Positions 30,449 to 41,490 of a stretch of 64,000 bases of DNA are shown here, piece by piece. The stretch comes from Prostheceraeus crozeri (lineage: Eukaryota; Platyhelminthes; Polycladida; Euryleptidae): positions 28,501-92,500 of the forward strand of contig CAJQUW010010381.1 of the NCBI GenBank assembly GCA_907163375.1, in the 5' to 3' direction. The translations under genes were made by a program, and so were the position numbers. The stretch's first letter is position 1; each line of letters begins with the position of its first letter. The notes under the pieces were generated by a model. The model did not search any database. It saw only the letters and a program-made list of their open reading frames with translations, and was not told the DNA's origin.

Positions 30449-30790
30449 AATCCTTGATGGCCGTGAGGAAAAGGCACATTAACACTCTGAACTCTGTCTT
30501 ACCGCTAAATGACGAAAATCATTCATTCTGGACACCAGATTCATTTTCTCTCATGACTTGAAAACATTCCAGTTTATCGCAAAAATATTGTACATTACGT
30601 TTGATAACTCTGTAGTCAATTCTAAAATAATATAGAGAATGTAAGCGTCACATGTTTTTACGAATTCCTGGGACCTCGACTTGTGTGGAAAGGATGTAAT
30701 GCGTAGCGCCTCAATAGATGTGACCTTAAATGGTTGAATACAATCCGCCCTCCGCGTGCCTGTGTTCCAGCAGTGCCTCCCTGGTATTTC
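30449..30790. other. No gene recognised
   Basis: Ordinary AT-rich sequence. Confidence 0.3.
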
Positions 30791-30794
30791 ACGC

Positions 30795-30925
30795 TCAACA
30801 GATGGTCCGGTGGCCTTGTGGTTAGGCAGCGCTTTCCGATTAGTGGTGCGAACTTATTTTCGAGGGGAACAAGAATCAATCGTGGAAGACGAATAGTCTA
30901 TATATAATAGTTCGAATTCAGGCCG
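30795..30925 (+). mobile_element. Possible tRNA-derived SINE
   Basis: GGTGGCCTTGTGGTTAGGCA at about 30810 fits a pol III box A with tRNA D-loop context. GGTGCGAAC about 35 bases later is a degenerate box B, and GTTCGAATTC at 30909 is a better one but far for a single tRNA. No tail repeat was identified. Confidence 0.35.
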
Positions 30926-31322
30926 GTTTTAGGACTCACCAGCAAGTCAATCGAACGAGAAATCATGACTTTTAGGACTTAGGACTTTTCGAGACTTTTT
31001 CTCGACCCTAAAAACCGCTAAAGTAAAATCAACGAAACGATAGTAATGAAGTCGATATCTTTTCTCGATTTCATTGAAAAATAGTTATCGGCATAGCCAA
31101 CAAAAATGTTAGCGAGAATATGGCAGTGGACTTATTTATTATTATAATATATAATTATTATATATATTTAATTATATTTTTCATTGAACAAAAAGTTAGT
31201 GCCATAAAATCAAAATCAAATTAATTTGGGAAATTTCCTTGGAAGATGTATGTTCAGCTTCTTTTTGATAGTTTCGATCAGCTCGGTAGTTTCCATCAAA
31301 GTAGCATCAGTAAATGTAAGCA

Positions 31323-31329
31323 TATTGTC

Positions 31330-31361
<32 letters not shown>
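31323..31361. repeat. GA-rich microsatellite
   Basis: (GA)n with a single ACA interruption. Confidence 0.85.
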
Positions 31362-31362
<1 letters not shown>

Positions 31363-31412
31363 CAGCTGTTACATTACTTAGCTGCAAACAACGAATTGAC
31401 GATTGACTAAGT

Positions 31413-31603
31413 CGAAAGAAACCTTATATTGGTGAAAGGTTCGGGATCAGCTTCAGCTTGAGAGTGAAATGGTAGATTCTTCAATAATTCTTCAACGAAC
31501 ATTCCACAAAAATGAGGATCTTTAACCTGTCCAAGCGAGTACTGACAGATCAAAAGAAGGAGGTGCTGACAATGTGGTCTTGGAATGTGTTGGCCTTGCA
31601 AAC
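31413..31603 (-). CDS. Candidate spliced exon, function unknown
   Basis: On the minus strand, after an AG at 31604, a frame reads LQGQHIPRPHCQHLLLLICQ, YSLGQVKDPHFCGMFVEELL and KNLPFHSQAEADPEPFTNI, then reaches a possible AAG|GTTTCT donor. The composition (HIPRPHCQHLLLL) looks like a helical-repeat protein rather than a transposon. Splice signals are mediocre and I cannot name the protein. Confidence 0.3.
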
Positions 31604-31609
31604 CTCACG

Positions 31610-33075
31610 AGATGAAGCTCGTGGCGAAGATAGAAGGTGAAGCATTTCAGAAGGAGAGTCAATTGTGTAGTCATCATTTACAAAGTCATCATTTACATTA
31701 AGTAGATGAAGAAGCTGATCGAGTCACCAAAATTCTCCGATGTGCAATTGGTCATGTTGTCCTTACAAACGGTCAGAATAGTCGGAATCATGATACAGAC
31801 AATCATAGAAATCATGAATGACATACACGTGCATGTATCTAAATGAAGTAGGGTAGGGTTATCCCCAGCCCCCACGTCGACCTAATTTAAACATAATTCC
31901 GGACGGTCTGATCAAGCCATTGATCGAAAAGATAGGTTATCTCTTTATGCCTAACAGTAATTTCTTGTAATTGGTAGGCTATTTGAGCCAATCAGTTAAT
32001 CGACATAAGAAATGGATCCATCAATTAATTGAAGTTGGGATTAATGATTAATCAATAAATTGACATTCAAATGATTTTTGATATAGAATGAAGCTCCGTT
32101 TTAGCAGCATAGTTGATTGTAATGATAGAAGGAGAGCCAAAGCTGCAATAAATGCTATCAATTATTATACATATTGTTTTTCCTATAATCACCCAATAAT
32201 TTGGCTGTCACAGCCAGTTTCAGGGGAGCAAGGGTTTACAAGATCTTAGTTCGTATGGATTTCAAAATTTCTAAAAAGTCTATGGCATATTTGGCAACAC
32301 AAGTAAGGATCATAGCACTACAAAGGCGGTTCCCACCGCAGGCCGTTCCTTTGGCTCTCCTTCTATTATTATGATTTTTGATATTTTCTAGCAACACCAC
32401 AAATTCACACATGACAGATATAATTATGCTCTCACACTTCAATGTTACTGTAATTTCGTCAACGTTGTCTTCAATAACCGACTGATGAAACTTTTAAGTA
32501 GCGGTCGAGAATTGAATTGGAGCCCATCATTAGATAATGCAAGTAGGAAAACTGGCGAAGTACAGTGTCGGGATCAGGAATCGAGATAATCCGGTAATTG
32601 AGATCTTCAGAAAAACAATTTTCACACTTTGACTGCAGTTTTTGCTACATTCTTAGCCAATGGTTAAATTTTAATCCCGGGACTAAACTGTTCATGGGGA
32701 ATTCTTCTCATCTGACCACCGTTCACAGTATTAGTTCAACTCAGGCTACGATAAAAAGGCATATATAAAGTTAGTCTATCCCGCAATACCGATATTGGGG
32801 TTCTTGGGGATCTTGGAATCCTCTGAAAGTGTAATGCATGGAGCAAGTAGTTATCATTTTGAATTATTTGCTATTTCACTTGTAGTTTGCTTAGATCAAA
32901 CACCATGCGACATTTCTTAAGACAAGTGCTGAACATTCATGGAAATGCCGATTACACAGCATAGTCTGTGAAACAATATCGGGACGAAAACGATCAATTC
33001 ATTTTCCAGAGAAAGAAGATATTTCCGACATTGATTACCAGCAGATTGTCGGTAAAGTAAGCCCACCTGTCGTTC
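31610..33075. other. No gene recognised
   Basis: Several short AT-rich frames only. Confidence 0.35.
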
Positions 33076-33589
33076 TTAAGGCGCGTGTACACAGGCGAGA
33101 AGACGGTCGCGAGTTTTTGATGGGGGTAGTTGCATGGCCTATTACACTAATGCGACTTTCCGCTGTTCGACACTAGAAGTTGGTGGAGAGATGTATGACA
33201 TGTTCATCACGTGATCTGCAGGCCGCAACTAGTCCAAGAGAACCAGTGACAGCATGTTCATTATTGCTTGCAAACCCTATTACATTGATTGCATGAGATG
33301 TGCGACATCGAAGTGGTGGCGGCAGCAATTGAAGGTTGCATCACGAGTGACGATCGAGGGCGAAGCCCGAGATCGACAAACGAGTGTTGCAACCGAATTG
33401 TTACACTTTTTTTTGGACATAGTAATGTAAGCGATTTATCACCACACTTAGCCGATTTCTATGTAATTGCTTGAACTATTAGGGAATTTGTACTTTATTG
33501 TTCCTCAATGAATGGCATAGAAATCGTTTTTCAACCATGGATATCTATAACTAGCAATTTTGGCTGGTCAACAGTTTGCAGATGTGTTT

Positions 33590-34925
33590 TGGAACGCTAT
33601 CTTAGCGCTATGATAGCGTTATCCGACAAACTAAGTATTCAGAACGCGCTATTCTTTATCATGAAGCGCCAATCTATGCGCTATTTATTGAAGTTCTGAG
33701 AAACGCTACTTAACACAATAGGAAATTGGTTGTTGTCTGTAATTGTAAATGAAAGCTATCTTATTTTATGCACCTTTTTGGCGGAATGTTTTTGCATGTT
33801 TACTACTTGTCAAGTTACAAGAGTTCCAACATCAGTATTAAAACTTATTTCTTTCATATCAATGTAGCCTACTGTCACAATTTCAGATTTGTAGAAAACA
33901 ATTAATTCCAGATCTAATTTATTAATTTAGAAAGACACATTTATACTGAAATCAAAATCAATTTGATCAATGGATGTATCAAAGCAATTACATAATTAAG
34001 TCTTTGGTTTAGGCGGGTCTAGAAGGCTGCTAAGCATCACTTCTTGCTCCGGTCCTTTTCTTTTGTATGCTTCAACAGCATTGCTTCGATGCCCAGTTCT
34101 TGATTTTATTAACTGCTCGTCTACATTTTCTCGGAATAGCCTTGTCGCACATGTTACTTTGCCAGAATGTGCCGTGATGTATCCTTTGATATCGGCTATG
34201 GATGCGGCCTCCGGCAACAATTTTCTGATGGAATTGACTCCAACGGGAGAAGTGGCGAATCTGGGCTGGTCTGGGATAATGTTTCGTAGTGGTCGACGGT
34301 AAAATGCTCCCGTAAAAACACCCATGCTTCGAAGCCGGCTCACGTAAAGTTTCAATATCTTATATACCGATCGATTGTTATCGCTATCGTATTGTCGAAC
34401 ACACTTGTTTTGTATCTTGCGATCGCGGATTCCACCGGAAAGAGTAACAATACAACGCTATGAATTTGTATGGGCATTCATTCTGTCTATTCCCTTATTC
34501 CAACGCAACTAGGTGTGAAAGTCTTGACTGGCAACAGAATCTATTGTGTTCGCTGTTGTACAAAGAGATTATCAGCTATGTTATAAAGAAACGCTATCTT
34601 AGCGTATCTGGATAACAGAACAAGTTGAAATTACGGTTACATTCACAATGTGCAATTACGAGCCATAGCAATCTTGGGTCAGATAATCAACAGATCAATC
34701 TATGCAGGCGGGCAGTGTTATTCTACTATAGCGCTAGAAAACGCTATCTTAGCGCTGTCATAGCGTTCGAAGTTAGAATAGCGTCACAAAATTGTGTTGA
34801 GACAGAGCCTTTCATACAAACTTCAGCGTGTGCAAAATGTGGAAATACCTTGTCAGACAGTCTGACGCTATCTGTGTTTCATACAACTTACACAAGCTGT
34901 GAGGAGCTCGAACGCTATCTAAGAA
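33590..34925. repeat. Dispersed AACGCTATCTTAGCG motif, about four copies
   Basis: The motif is seen near 33594 (AACGCTATCTTAGCGCTATG, then ATAGCGTT), 34591, 34739 (twice, in opposite orientations) and 34911. Copies lie on both sides of the recombinase fragment and may mark the ends of the inserted element. Confidence 0.65.
33996..34355 (-). pseudogene. Crypton-type tyrosine recombinase, C-terminal fragment
   Basis: The fragment reads FYRRPLRNIIPDQP, then ITAHSGKVTCATRLF, VDEQLIKSRTGHRSNAVEAY and KRKGPEQEV. The order box II (H-S-x-x), G-H-R, catalytic Tyr matches the C-terminal half of DUF3504/Crypton-type recombinases (compare the copy at 54.6-55.9 kb). Box II reads HSGK rather than HSLR, so a catalytic Arg is missing. 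The N-terminal half is absent. Confidence 0.6.
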
Positions 34926-35059
34926 AGTGATATCTATGGTATTTCTTTATTCAGCAGTTGAAACAAGTGAAATTGCATCAACTGCACTTACATGAGGACG
35001 CAATGCAAGTGATTTAGAACTTCATGTTGATGTAACTGAAACTACCACAGTTAATGCAT

Positions 35060-35300
35060 ATGCATGGCCAGAGTGTAACAATCGTTGTGGCAATTGCTGC
35101 AAAGAAGCGCAGATGTGCAAGGAGGAGAAGATCTTGTTGGGTGCAAAAATGGATTGCAAGAAGAGAGCAACTGGGTGCGTATACAAATTTGTTGAAAGAA
35201 CTTGCAATTGAGGACAGATGACAATTCCGCAACATTCTGAGAATGACCCCTGAAAATCTGGAGGAAATTTTGACACTGATTAGGCCAAGTATTTCAAAAA
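35060..35300 (+). pseudogene. Harbinger transposase, N-terminal fragment
   Basis: From the ATG at 35060 the frame reads KKRRCARRRRSCWVQKWIAR and REQLGAYTNLLKELAIEDR, a TGA at 35219, then in the same frame QFRNILRMTPENLEEILTLI and RPSIS. This is the conserved N-terminal part of HARBI1-like transposases (W-x5-R-x4-G-x-Y-x2-L ... F-x-N-x-L-R-M). It stops where the MADF gene begins on the other strand; the DDE nuclease domain is deleted. Confidence 0.75.
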
Positions 35301-35630
35301 TGAATACTCAAATGCGTGCCATTGGAAATGCTGCCACTGGTTCTTTGAGCTGCTGCTACTACCCTTGCTTCCCGACTTTTTCCTCTCTTCCTTCCTCCGC
35401 TCACTGGTGTATTGGCTCCGAAGATTGTGGATTTTCCGAGATATCTCCTTCGTAGTTGTCCCCTCGAATTCAGCTGCAATTGAAGCCAATGCATCGTCTT
35501 TTGAATTCCTGTCCCTATATTCGTCGGCGAAAATATCCCATAGACAAGACTCTTGTCGGTACAATCCAATCAGCTTTTCAGCATCTTCCGGGCTCCACTC
35601 CTTCTTTCCTATCTCTTCTTCGGATGTCAT
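35280..35630 (-). CDS. MADF/Myb-like DNA-binding protein of the Harbinger element
   Basis: A 116-residue frame with the MADF pattern: EEWSPEDAEKLIGLYRQE-type start (W and LI-x-LY), CLWDIFADEYRDR, ALASIAAEFEG, ISRKIHNLRSQYTSERRKEE, then a Ser/Lys linker and WHAFEYSFLKYL. In PIF/Harbinger elements a second gene encodes such a protein, which helps bring the transposase to the nucleus and to the element ends. It is open throughout and about the usual length. It is convergent with the transposase fragment, overlapping about 20 bases. Confidence 0.82.
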   Translation of the reverse strand: MTSEEEIGKKEWSPEDAEKLIGLYRQESCLWDIFADEYRDRNSKDDALASIAAEFEGTTTKEISRKIHNLRSQYTSERRKEERKKSGSKGSSSSSKNQWQHFQWHAFEYSFLKYLA

Positions 35631-35995
35631 TGTCTTCTCTTCCCTCGCTTGAAGTTGCGTCCAGTTCGACAGCTGAAAACCTCTCGCTCCATTTATAGCT
35701 GCTTTGATTGATGACTTCTCTCATGTGGTCTTGATTTGATCTCGAGACTCAATCGCACACTGCATTGTCGAATGCTATTGCATTGTGACAGAAGAAATGG
35801 ATGTATGTCAAGGTCATACGAAAACGTGGTTGTCTTCTCTCAAGCCCTATTACATTGAATGCAACTGCTTGCATGCAAGAGCTGGCTGAGAGTTAAGCAA
35901 AATCTGTAATTTCCTGGAACCTCAAAATAAAGATCGTCTATTGGTTGAATCACAACTTCTCGCGTGCAAAAGTCACCTGTGTACACGCGCCTTTA

Positions 35996-37600
35996 GAAGA
36001 GGCGTGCTTCGTTTCAATGTTAACTGCGATGAATTGTGCGATCTTGGGGACGGCCCCGTGTGTAGGCCTACTCCAGTTTTTGCTATATGCCAAATTCGAT
36101 TAGGCCGAACAATGTTAAACACTAATTCCTCGAATGATCATTACAAATGCTTTAAAAAACCCTTTCATTTTCTATTTTGTATACGGTCTTCACACAAAAG
36201 CAATGTTTGATCAATTTTAAGGAAAAAAATTACCCTTTTTATGATATTTGCTTTTATTTTTTTACATATTCTGCTGTAGTAGCTCCGAGTTTGTGCGATT
36301 GTTATTGTTTTAATACTGCAAAATAAATTGGAAACTTTTTTTTGTAATTTCAAGTAATATCTGTAAGTATATGACCGAATAAATACAACACAAAATGTAT
36401 ACGATGAGTGGCACAAGTACCCCCCCCCCATTTGATGGGTAACATATGCAGGAGCATATCTCTTTTTCCTATATTTCTAGATCCCTGATATCATTAATTA
36501 AGTAATTAATGTAAGTAATTCAGTAATTTGCAATTTTATGCACATAACATTGATCTAAAATTGCTCGCGAGTTGCCATTAAAGTTATAATCTTATCTCTT
36601 TATAATCTTATAATGAGTTATCAATTATTATTAATTTATTCATAGTTATACAGCACCAAATATTGAGTTGAGTGGGTGCAAATGTATGTAGCCTAGCTAC
36701 TCTCAATATCGGGCATAGGCCGACCGATCAAACTGCTTTACAACATTTATTAAAGTTTTCAATCATATATTTGATATCATGCAAATTGTTAATGATGCAA
36801 TTTATAATTACGTCTATCGTAAATTTAGACATACATACGTACTATGGCATAAGCGCTTAATTAATTGTTATCTGTTTATATGATGTCTCTAAAATTTGAA
36901 TTACAATCAACAGAAACTATCAGCACCATCAGAATACATAATCATGTACCATCTCTAAATTCGAATAATCAAAAGGAATTGCCGAAAACTATCTATGTAA
37001 GTAATGGGCGAAGCACTTCTCTGAATAATTTTTAATAATTCGAATCTATAAGAATCCTGCCTTCGCTCAATCTCCACGTAAAATGTCTTAACCCATTAAG
37101 CATTTCACTTATAATTCATGATATTAAGGGTTCAAAAATTGATGGACATCAAACTGACGCATCACCCCTTCACAATAAAAGCAACTCTAATTTCAACTTA
37201 TAACTCTATTTACTTCACAGAAACTGCTGAATATTGTCGAGTCGTCAACTCGCAACTCACTGTGGAAGATGTACGTTGATCTGGAAGTGTCACTGTAGAC
37301 GTTAACATACTGTTGTTGCCTCAACTCAACTGTTGTCCATCACATGTCTGAATATGTGATCAGTGAACATTTAGCGTACTGAAGGACGACTGAAGTCTTT
37401 CAATGATCAGAAACTTTGAAATAAGCACTGGTTTCTGCTGCAGGGGTATGTCGGTTTGAAGTCCATCCAAAATATTATGGTTTATTGCAAAATGTATCTT
37501 TTCAATATGTCAAACACATGTCTAGATTAATGACATGCTATGCACGATTTAAAAGTTTTTTTACAACCTGATAAATATTGTAGAGAAAATTCAAAACAAG
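35996..37600. other. No gene recognised
   Basis: AT-rich; a C(10) run at 36420 and a TAGGCCTA octamer at 36064. Confidence 0.35.
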
Positions 37601-38256
37601 AAAATTCACCCGAACGTTTTCGGCCATTCTCATCAAGGATGTACATGGCAATGAAATTACAGCTAAGAAAAAGAAATGGAATGATGTTAAATGAATTCAC
37701 ATACGTCATGCACGTGTCTACATGTGGTTTGCAAAGATCTACATTTGACTTATCTAACACTCTACTCATTAACAGTTAAGTAATAAGAACATGCAATCTT
37801 AAAAGACAAAGTTAATAAGTTATCTGTCTAACTTATCTGAAGCTAAAAGTCAAGACACAAAGAAATCACATATTTCTTCTGGATGCACAGTATAGGCTTT
37901 TCTCTCTTGATGAGCAAAGCCACCAATATCTGTAGTTCTCTAAAGGTTCTCACTCGTTTCACCACTTTGAATGACTGTCTGGGATCGGCAGGCGGAGAGG
38001 AGCAGGAAACTAAATGTCTTGTAATTCCAGACACTCCTGCCTTCTTCTTGCCGTCAATGTACCACTTTGGGACATGCTCCTTGACTCTGTCTCCCAATCG
38101 TCGTCTCGTTCTGCCAATGTAATTGAGTCCACAACTACAGGAAAATTTGTAAATCACATTTGATGATTGGCTTTTACAACATATTCCACGCCTTCTTGTG
38201 TTATTTGTTGGACTTAAGATGTATTTAAAAGTCACTAATAAATATAATAGACGCAA
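37600..38256 (-). mobile_element. Penelope-like element fragment (GIY-YIG and terminal motif)
   Basis: The minus-strand frame 38256-37843 reads SSNVIYKFSCSCGLNYIGRT, then RRLGDRVKEHVPKW, a Cys-type GIY-YIG endonuclease, ending VKRVRTFRELQILVALLIKR. Downstream at 37607-37643 lies CTTGATGAGAATGGCC followed by GAAAACGTTC, a hammerhead-like terminal motif. RT is missing, so the copy is 5' truncated. Confidence 0.8.
37607..37643 (-). ncRNA. Hammerhead-like motif, Penelope end
   Basis: TTGATGAG with a short stem II (ATGGCC) and GAAAAC core on the minus strand, directly 3' of a GIY-YIG coding fragment. Confidence 0.4.
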
Positions 38257-39540
38257 TTATGTTCATGGTCTCCTAACTGTTCAGCATTCACATAAAGCAA
38301 TACTCTAATGCTATATTTTCTAAATAAGTGAAGGTTACTGATATCAATTTCATAGCACTATTCTCAAAAGGACAAAAGGGACAATTTTTAAACAATATTC
38401 ACAATTCACTTTTAAAGATAGTTTTATCGCAATGATAATTCTGCATCTTGTATTTCTGAGGGATAGCGGTCAGCCCTAAGCACAAAGTAAGTATATTAGG
38501 TAGAGTGGCAACTCCGTAGAGAATCATAAAATCATGCCGGTGAAAATTGAATTAAAAACTTGAAAGCACGAATTATATCGCGACTTTTTCATAAAGACTT
38601 CAATTATGATACGGTTCATGAAATTCCCTTCATAATCAGCTTAATTTCCACTTAGCTAGGATGCTTATTAGCAAATATTCATTCCTCTTGATATCCAACT
38701 TGTTTCATACTACTTATTAAGGAGAGTTATCTCGGCAGTATATTAATTGGCAAAATTTTGACTTTTTAAAAACTGCTCAAATAATTTTTTGGACCACGGG
38801 AGCGTAATCTCCGCAAAAAACTGAATCTTTTGATATAAAAATTTTCACTGTATACAGATACTTTTTTGAGTCGACACTCTACCTATATATCCCTACTCTA
38901 AAGCCCTAAGTATTGGCGAAATGCAGAACAAAGTTCTGAATGCGATGCATTTCGGCAACGTGGCTGCCATGTTCACGCAAAGTCAATACTGGAGGCTTTT
39001 CCAACAATAATTCTGCATCTTTCAAAATCTTGTTTATAAAGAATAAATCATGTGCGAGTTTTTATGTGTTGGAAGAACATTTATAAAACCCTGCCCTAAA
39101 ATATGTTTTTTTTCAGTTGTTCTCTTCAACATGATTCTTCGCTATGTGTTTTATGCCTTTTAGTTTTAAGTATAATTTTGAAACCCTGCTTTTAAACTAT
39201 CAAACTTAGAAATATTTCTAAAGAATAGAAAACCATAAAAACAGAAACATCTCATCATGAACATCATACAAAGAATCTGAGCAATTTATATTTTCTCTAC
39301 TGATGATTTTAAATTATTCGAGAATTAGCGATTATCGTGATATCAATCGTATAAAAATGACATTCTTATCATTGGTTACAGAAAACTTTATGCAGCATCT
39401 AGCTAGATTTTAGCCTTTTGAAGCAAAATTTTGACATAATCAGTACTTCGAGTCATTTTAGTGTGCGCATGCAGCATGCATCCACAACAATACCAGTTAT
39501 TCTAATGTACTCATTCACCTGAAGTACGATGTTTTGTATA
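38257..39540. other. No gene recognised
   Basis: Ordinary AT-rich sequence with no supported frame or paired repeat. Confidence 0.35.
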
Positions 39541-39544
39541 TAGG

Positions 39545-39880
39545 CGGGATTTGGGGCGATCAGGGGCGCCAACAAAAAGGAATTGTGAAATTTCTTTCTA
39601 CTGATGGGGGCTTGGCATTGACCCTCCGGTCACAATGAGCCATGGTCGAGCAAAATCGGTGCAGAAATGGAGGCTTTGTCACTTCATTCCCCTGAAATCG
39701 ATATTTTTTGAATAGGCTGAATTTGGGGCGCTGTTGGGCGTCAACAAAGGAATTTTGAAATTTCTTTCTACTGATGGGGCTTGGCATTTTCTCTGCGGTT
39801 TTAATGAGCCATAAACGAGAAAAGTCGGTGCAGAAATGGCATCTGTGTAACTCTGGTTGTAACTCAGTGTTCTGCAATCC
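39545..39880. repeat. Tandem duplication, ~170-bp unit, two copies
   Basis: GAAATTTCTTTCTACTGATG occurs twice about 172 bases apart (near 39587 and 39758), preceded by ATTTGGGGCG and followed by GGCTTGGCATT and TCGGTGCAGAAATGG in both. The open frame on the minus strand repeats itself and is a by-product. Confidence 0.88.
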
Positions 39881-40940
39881 GATGTTTGCCGTATGGACCT
39901 GTTTTGAGGCGTACTATAAAGACATTTGTCTTTAGTTGTGGGCCAGCCTACTGCTGTTCAGCATATTTCCATCAGTGTTGTGTGCCTACTTGAACAGGCA
40001 TCCCAAAAATACAATGATCATAATTCCTCCAAGATTCAATATATATATATATATATATATATATAGGGACGTATTCAATAAATATAGACCTGCAGCAAAT
40101 CTCGGTCAGGATGCATACTTAACATGCATGAAACACTTTCAGTCGCCAGCGACCCTAACGGTAATTGACGTTGCACTTGCTTGCGGCTTAAATTATTTCT
40201 TTCCTCTTTGAATTCAAGTTAACTATGCTTTCTGATGTACCACTTTCTCGTGAATTTTGTATCTGGCCATCTGTGTATCAAGATAATCACATGCTGGAGA
40301 CATCTCAGCATAAGTGATTTTGCATGAAGCTATTTGTAACTTGTCTGGAAAAGCCGGGCAGCCCGGGGAAACTGATTGCCTGATATAATTTGAATCTAAG
40401 ATTCTCTTCTGGTTTTATTTATTTCATCAAAACTGCAGAATCACTTGTATCTATACCACATGTAACTTGTACATGGCCTCATAAGCTAGTGTATAGTGGT
40501 CCAACGTAGTTCATGAAGCGAGGACGCAGATGAGTGCACCTGGAAAATGTCCATTGTTTCTCTCCTACTAATGTAAATTGCATCTTCGTATATCTTGGGA
40601 TGTTTTTAATACATTCATATCAACCCATGCTCACTCTTGAAACAATGGTTATATTTATGATTATCATGCGTATTTGCGATGCATTTACTTTTATGCGATT
40701 ATGCTGAAGCCCCACAATTCATTGAGTCTGAATTTGTTGTAATTGAAATTTAGATTACTTTTTTTGAATATAGAAAAAACATCATCAAGAATGACACGAT
40801 CGCTTGTTTTCCTTTTAAAACGCCCTATTAAAAGTGAATTAGCTGATGCTTCAATTGGCATAAGTGTGTAGGCCTACACACACACATCATGTGAGCATAT
40901 GAGAATTTGTGCAACTGAAGCAAAGAAGAAGTACATGACT
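39881..40940. other. No gene; (TA)n microsatellite at about 40039-40065
   Basis: A run of about 13 TA repeats, then unremarkable sequence. Confidence 0.6.
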
Positions 40941-40941
40941 A

Positions 40942-41490
40942 TTGGAAATTAAAACATATTCTGTTTTATTTCGGAAAAGAGGAAAGACCGAGCCGCAAAA
41001 ATATATAGTCATGCGGAACAATTTTCTATCAATAGAGGGTTTATCTTTAACTGCTCTATATATTTGGCAAGTTCCTTTTTTGGTTGCATTCGTGTGCCTA
41101 AACTTTCTGATTTCCTTACTAAACACAAATCAAGGCATCACAATTTTCTCCTCAAAGATTTTCACCAAGATCGATCCATTAGATAATTTATTGCCATCAT
41201 TGAAGCAAATTGAGTTTTATTTACGTGGCATAAAACTCTTCGGGAAAGGATTAATACTTTTTTCAGGAATATGTTCCTCTTTCACTGCCATAATGTGTTA
41301 TATTACAATTCAAACATTCGACTTCAAAAATTCATTACATTCGACTCATGATACAAAGAAAGGCACAATAATGCAAAGATTGTTCTATACATTAGGGAGT
41401 CATATTGGAATATTGAAAGCTTGTTGGCAAAATGGTCGTATGAACAGTGCTAAAAAAAACTGGAATCATGATTTTTTAACTCATTTTTAA
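40942..41490 (+). CDS. Unrecognised 182-residue open frame with two hydrophobic segments
   Basis: The frame has possible membrane segments ALYIWQVPFLVAFVCLNFLI (about residues 38-60) and LILFSGICSSFTAIMCYITI (about 103-122). Length is notable for AT-rich sequence, but there is no known motif, conserved neighbour or splice signal. Could be chance. Confidence 0.22.
   Translation: MEIKTYSVLFRKRGKTEPQKYIVMRNNFLSIEGLSLTALYIWQVPFLVAFVCLNFLISLLNTNQGITIFSSKIFTKIDPLDNLLPSLKQIEFYLRGIKLFGKGLILFSGICSSFTAIMCYITIQTFDFKNSLHSTHDTKKGTIMQRLFYTLGSHIGILKACWQNGRMNSAKKNWNHDFLTHF

Larger units (their letters stand above)
33079..35992. mobile_element. PIF/Harbinger element with TTA target duplication
   Basis: The left terminus AGGCGCGTGTACACAGG at 33079 is matched exactly in inverse by CCTGTGTACACGCGCCT ending at 35992, with TTA on both sides (33076-33078 and 35993-35995). 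The 3-bp TTA/TAA duplication is diagnostic of this superfamily. Inside are an N-terminal transposase fragment, an intact-looking MADF gene and an inserted tyrosine-recombinase fragment. Without the transposase catalytic domain the copy cannot move itself. Confidence 0.87.
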
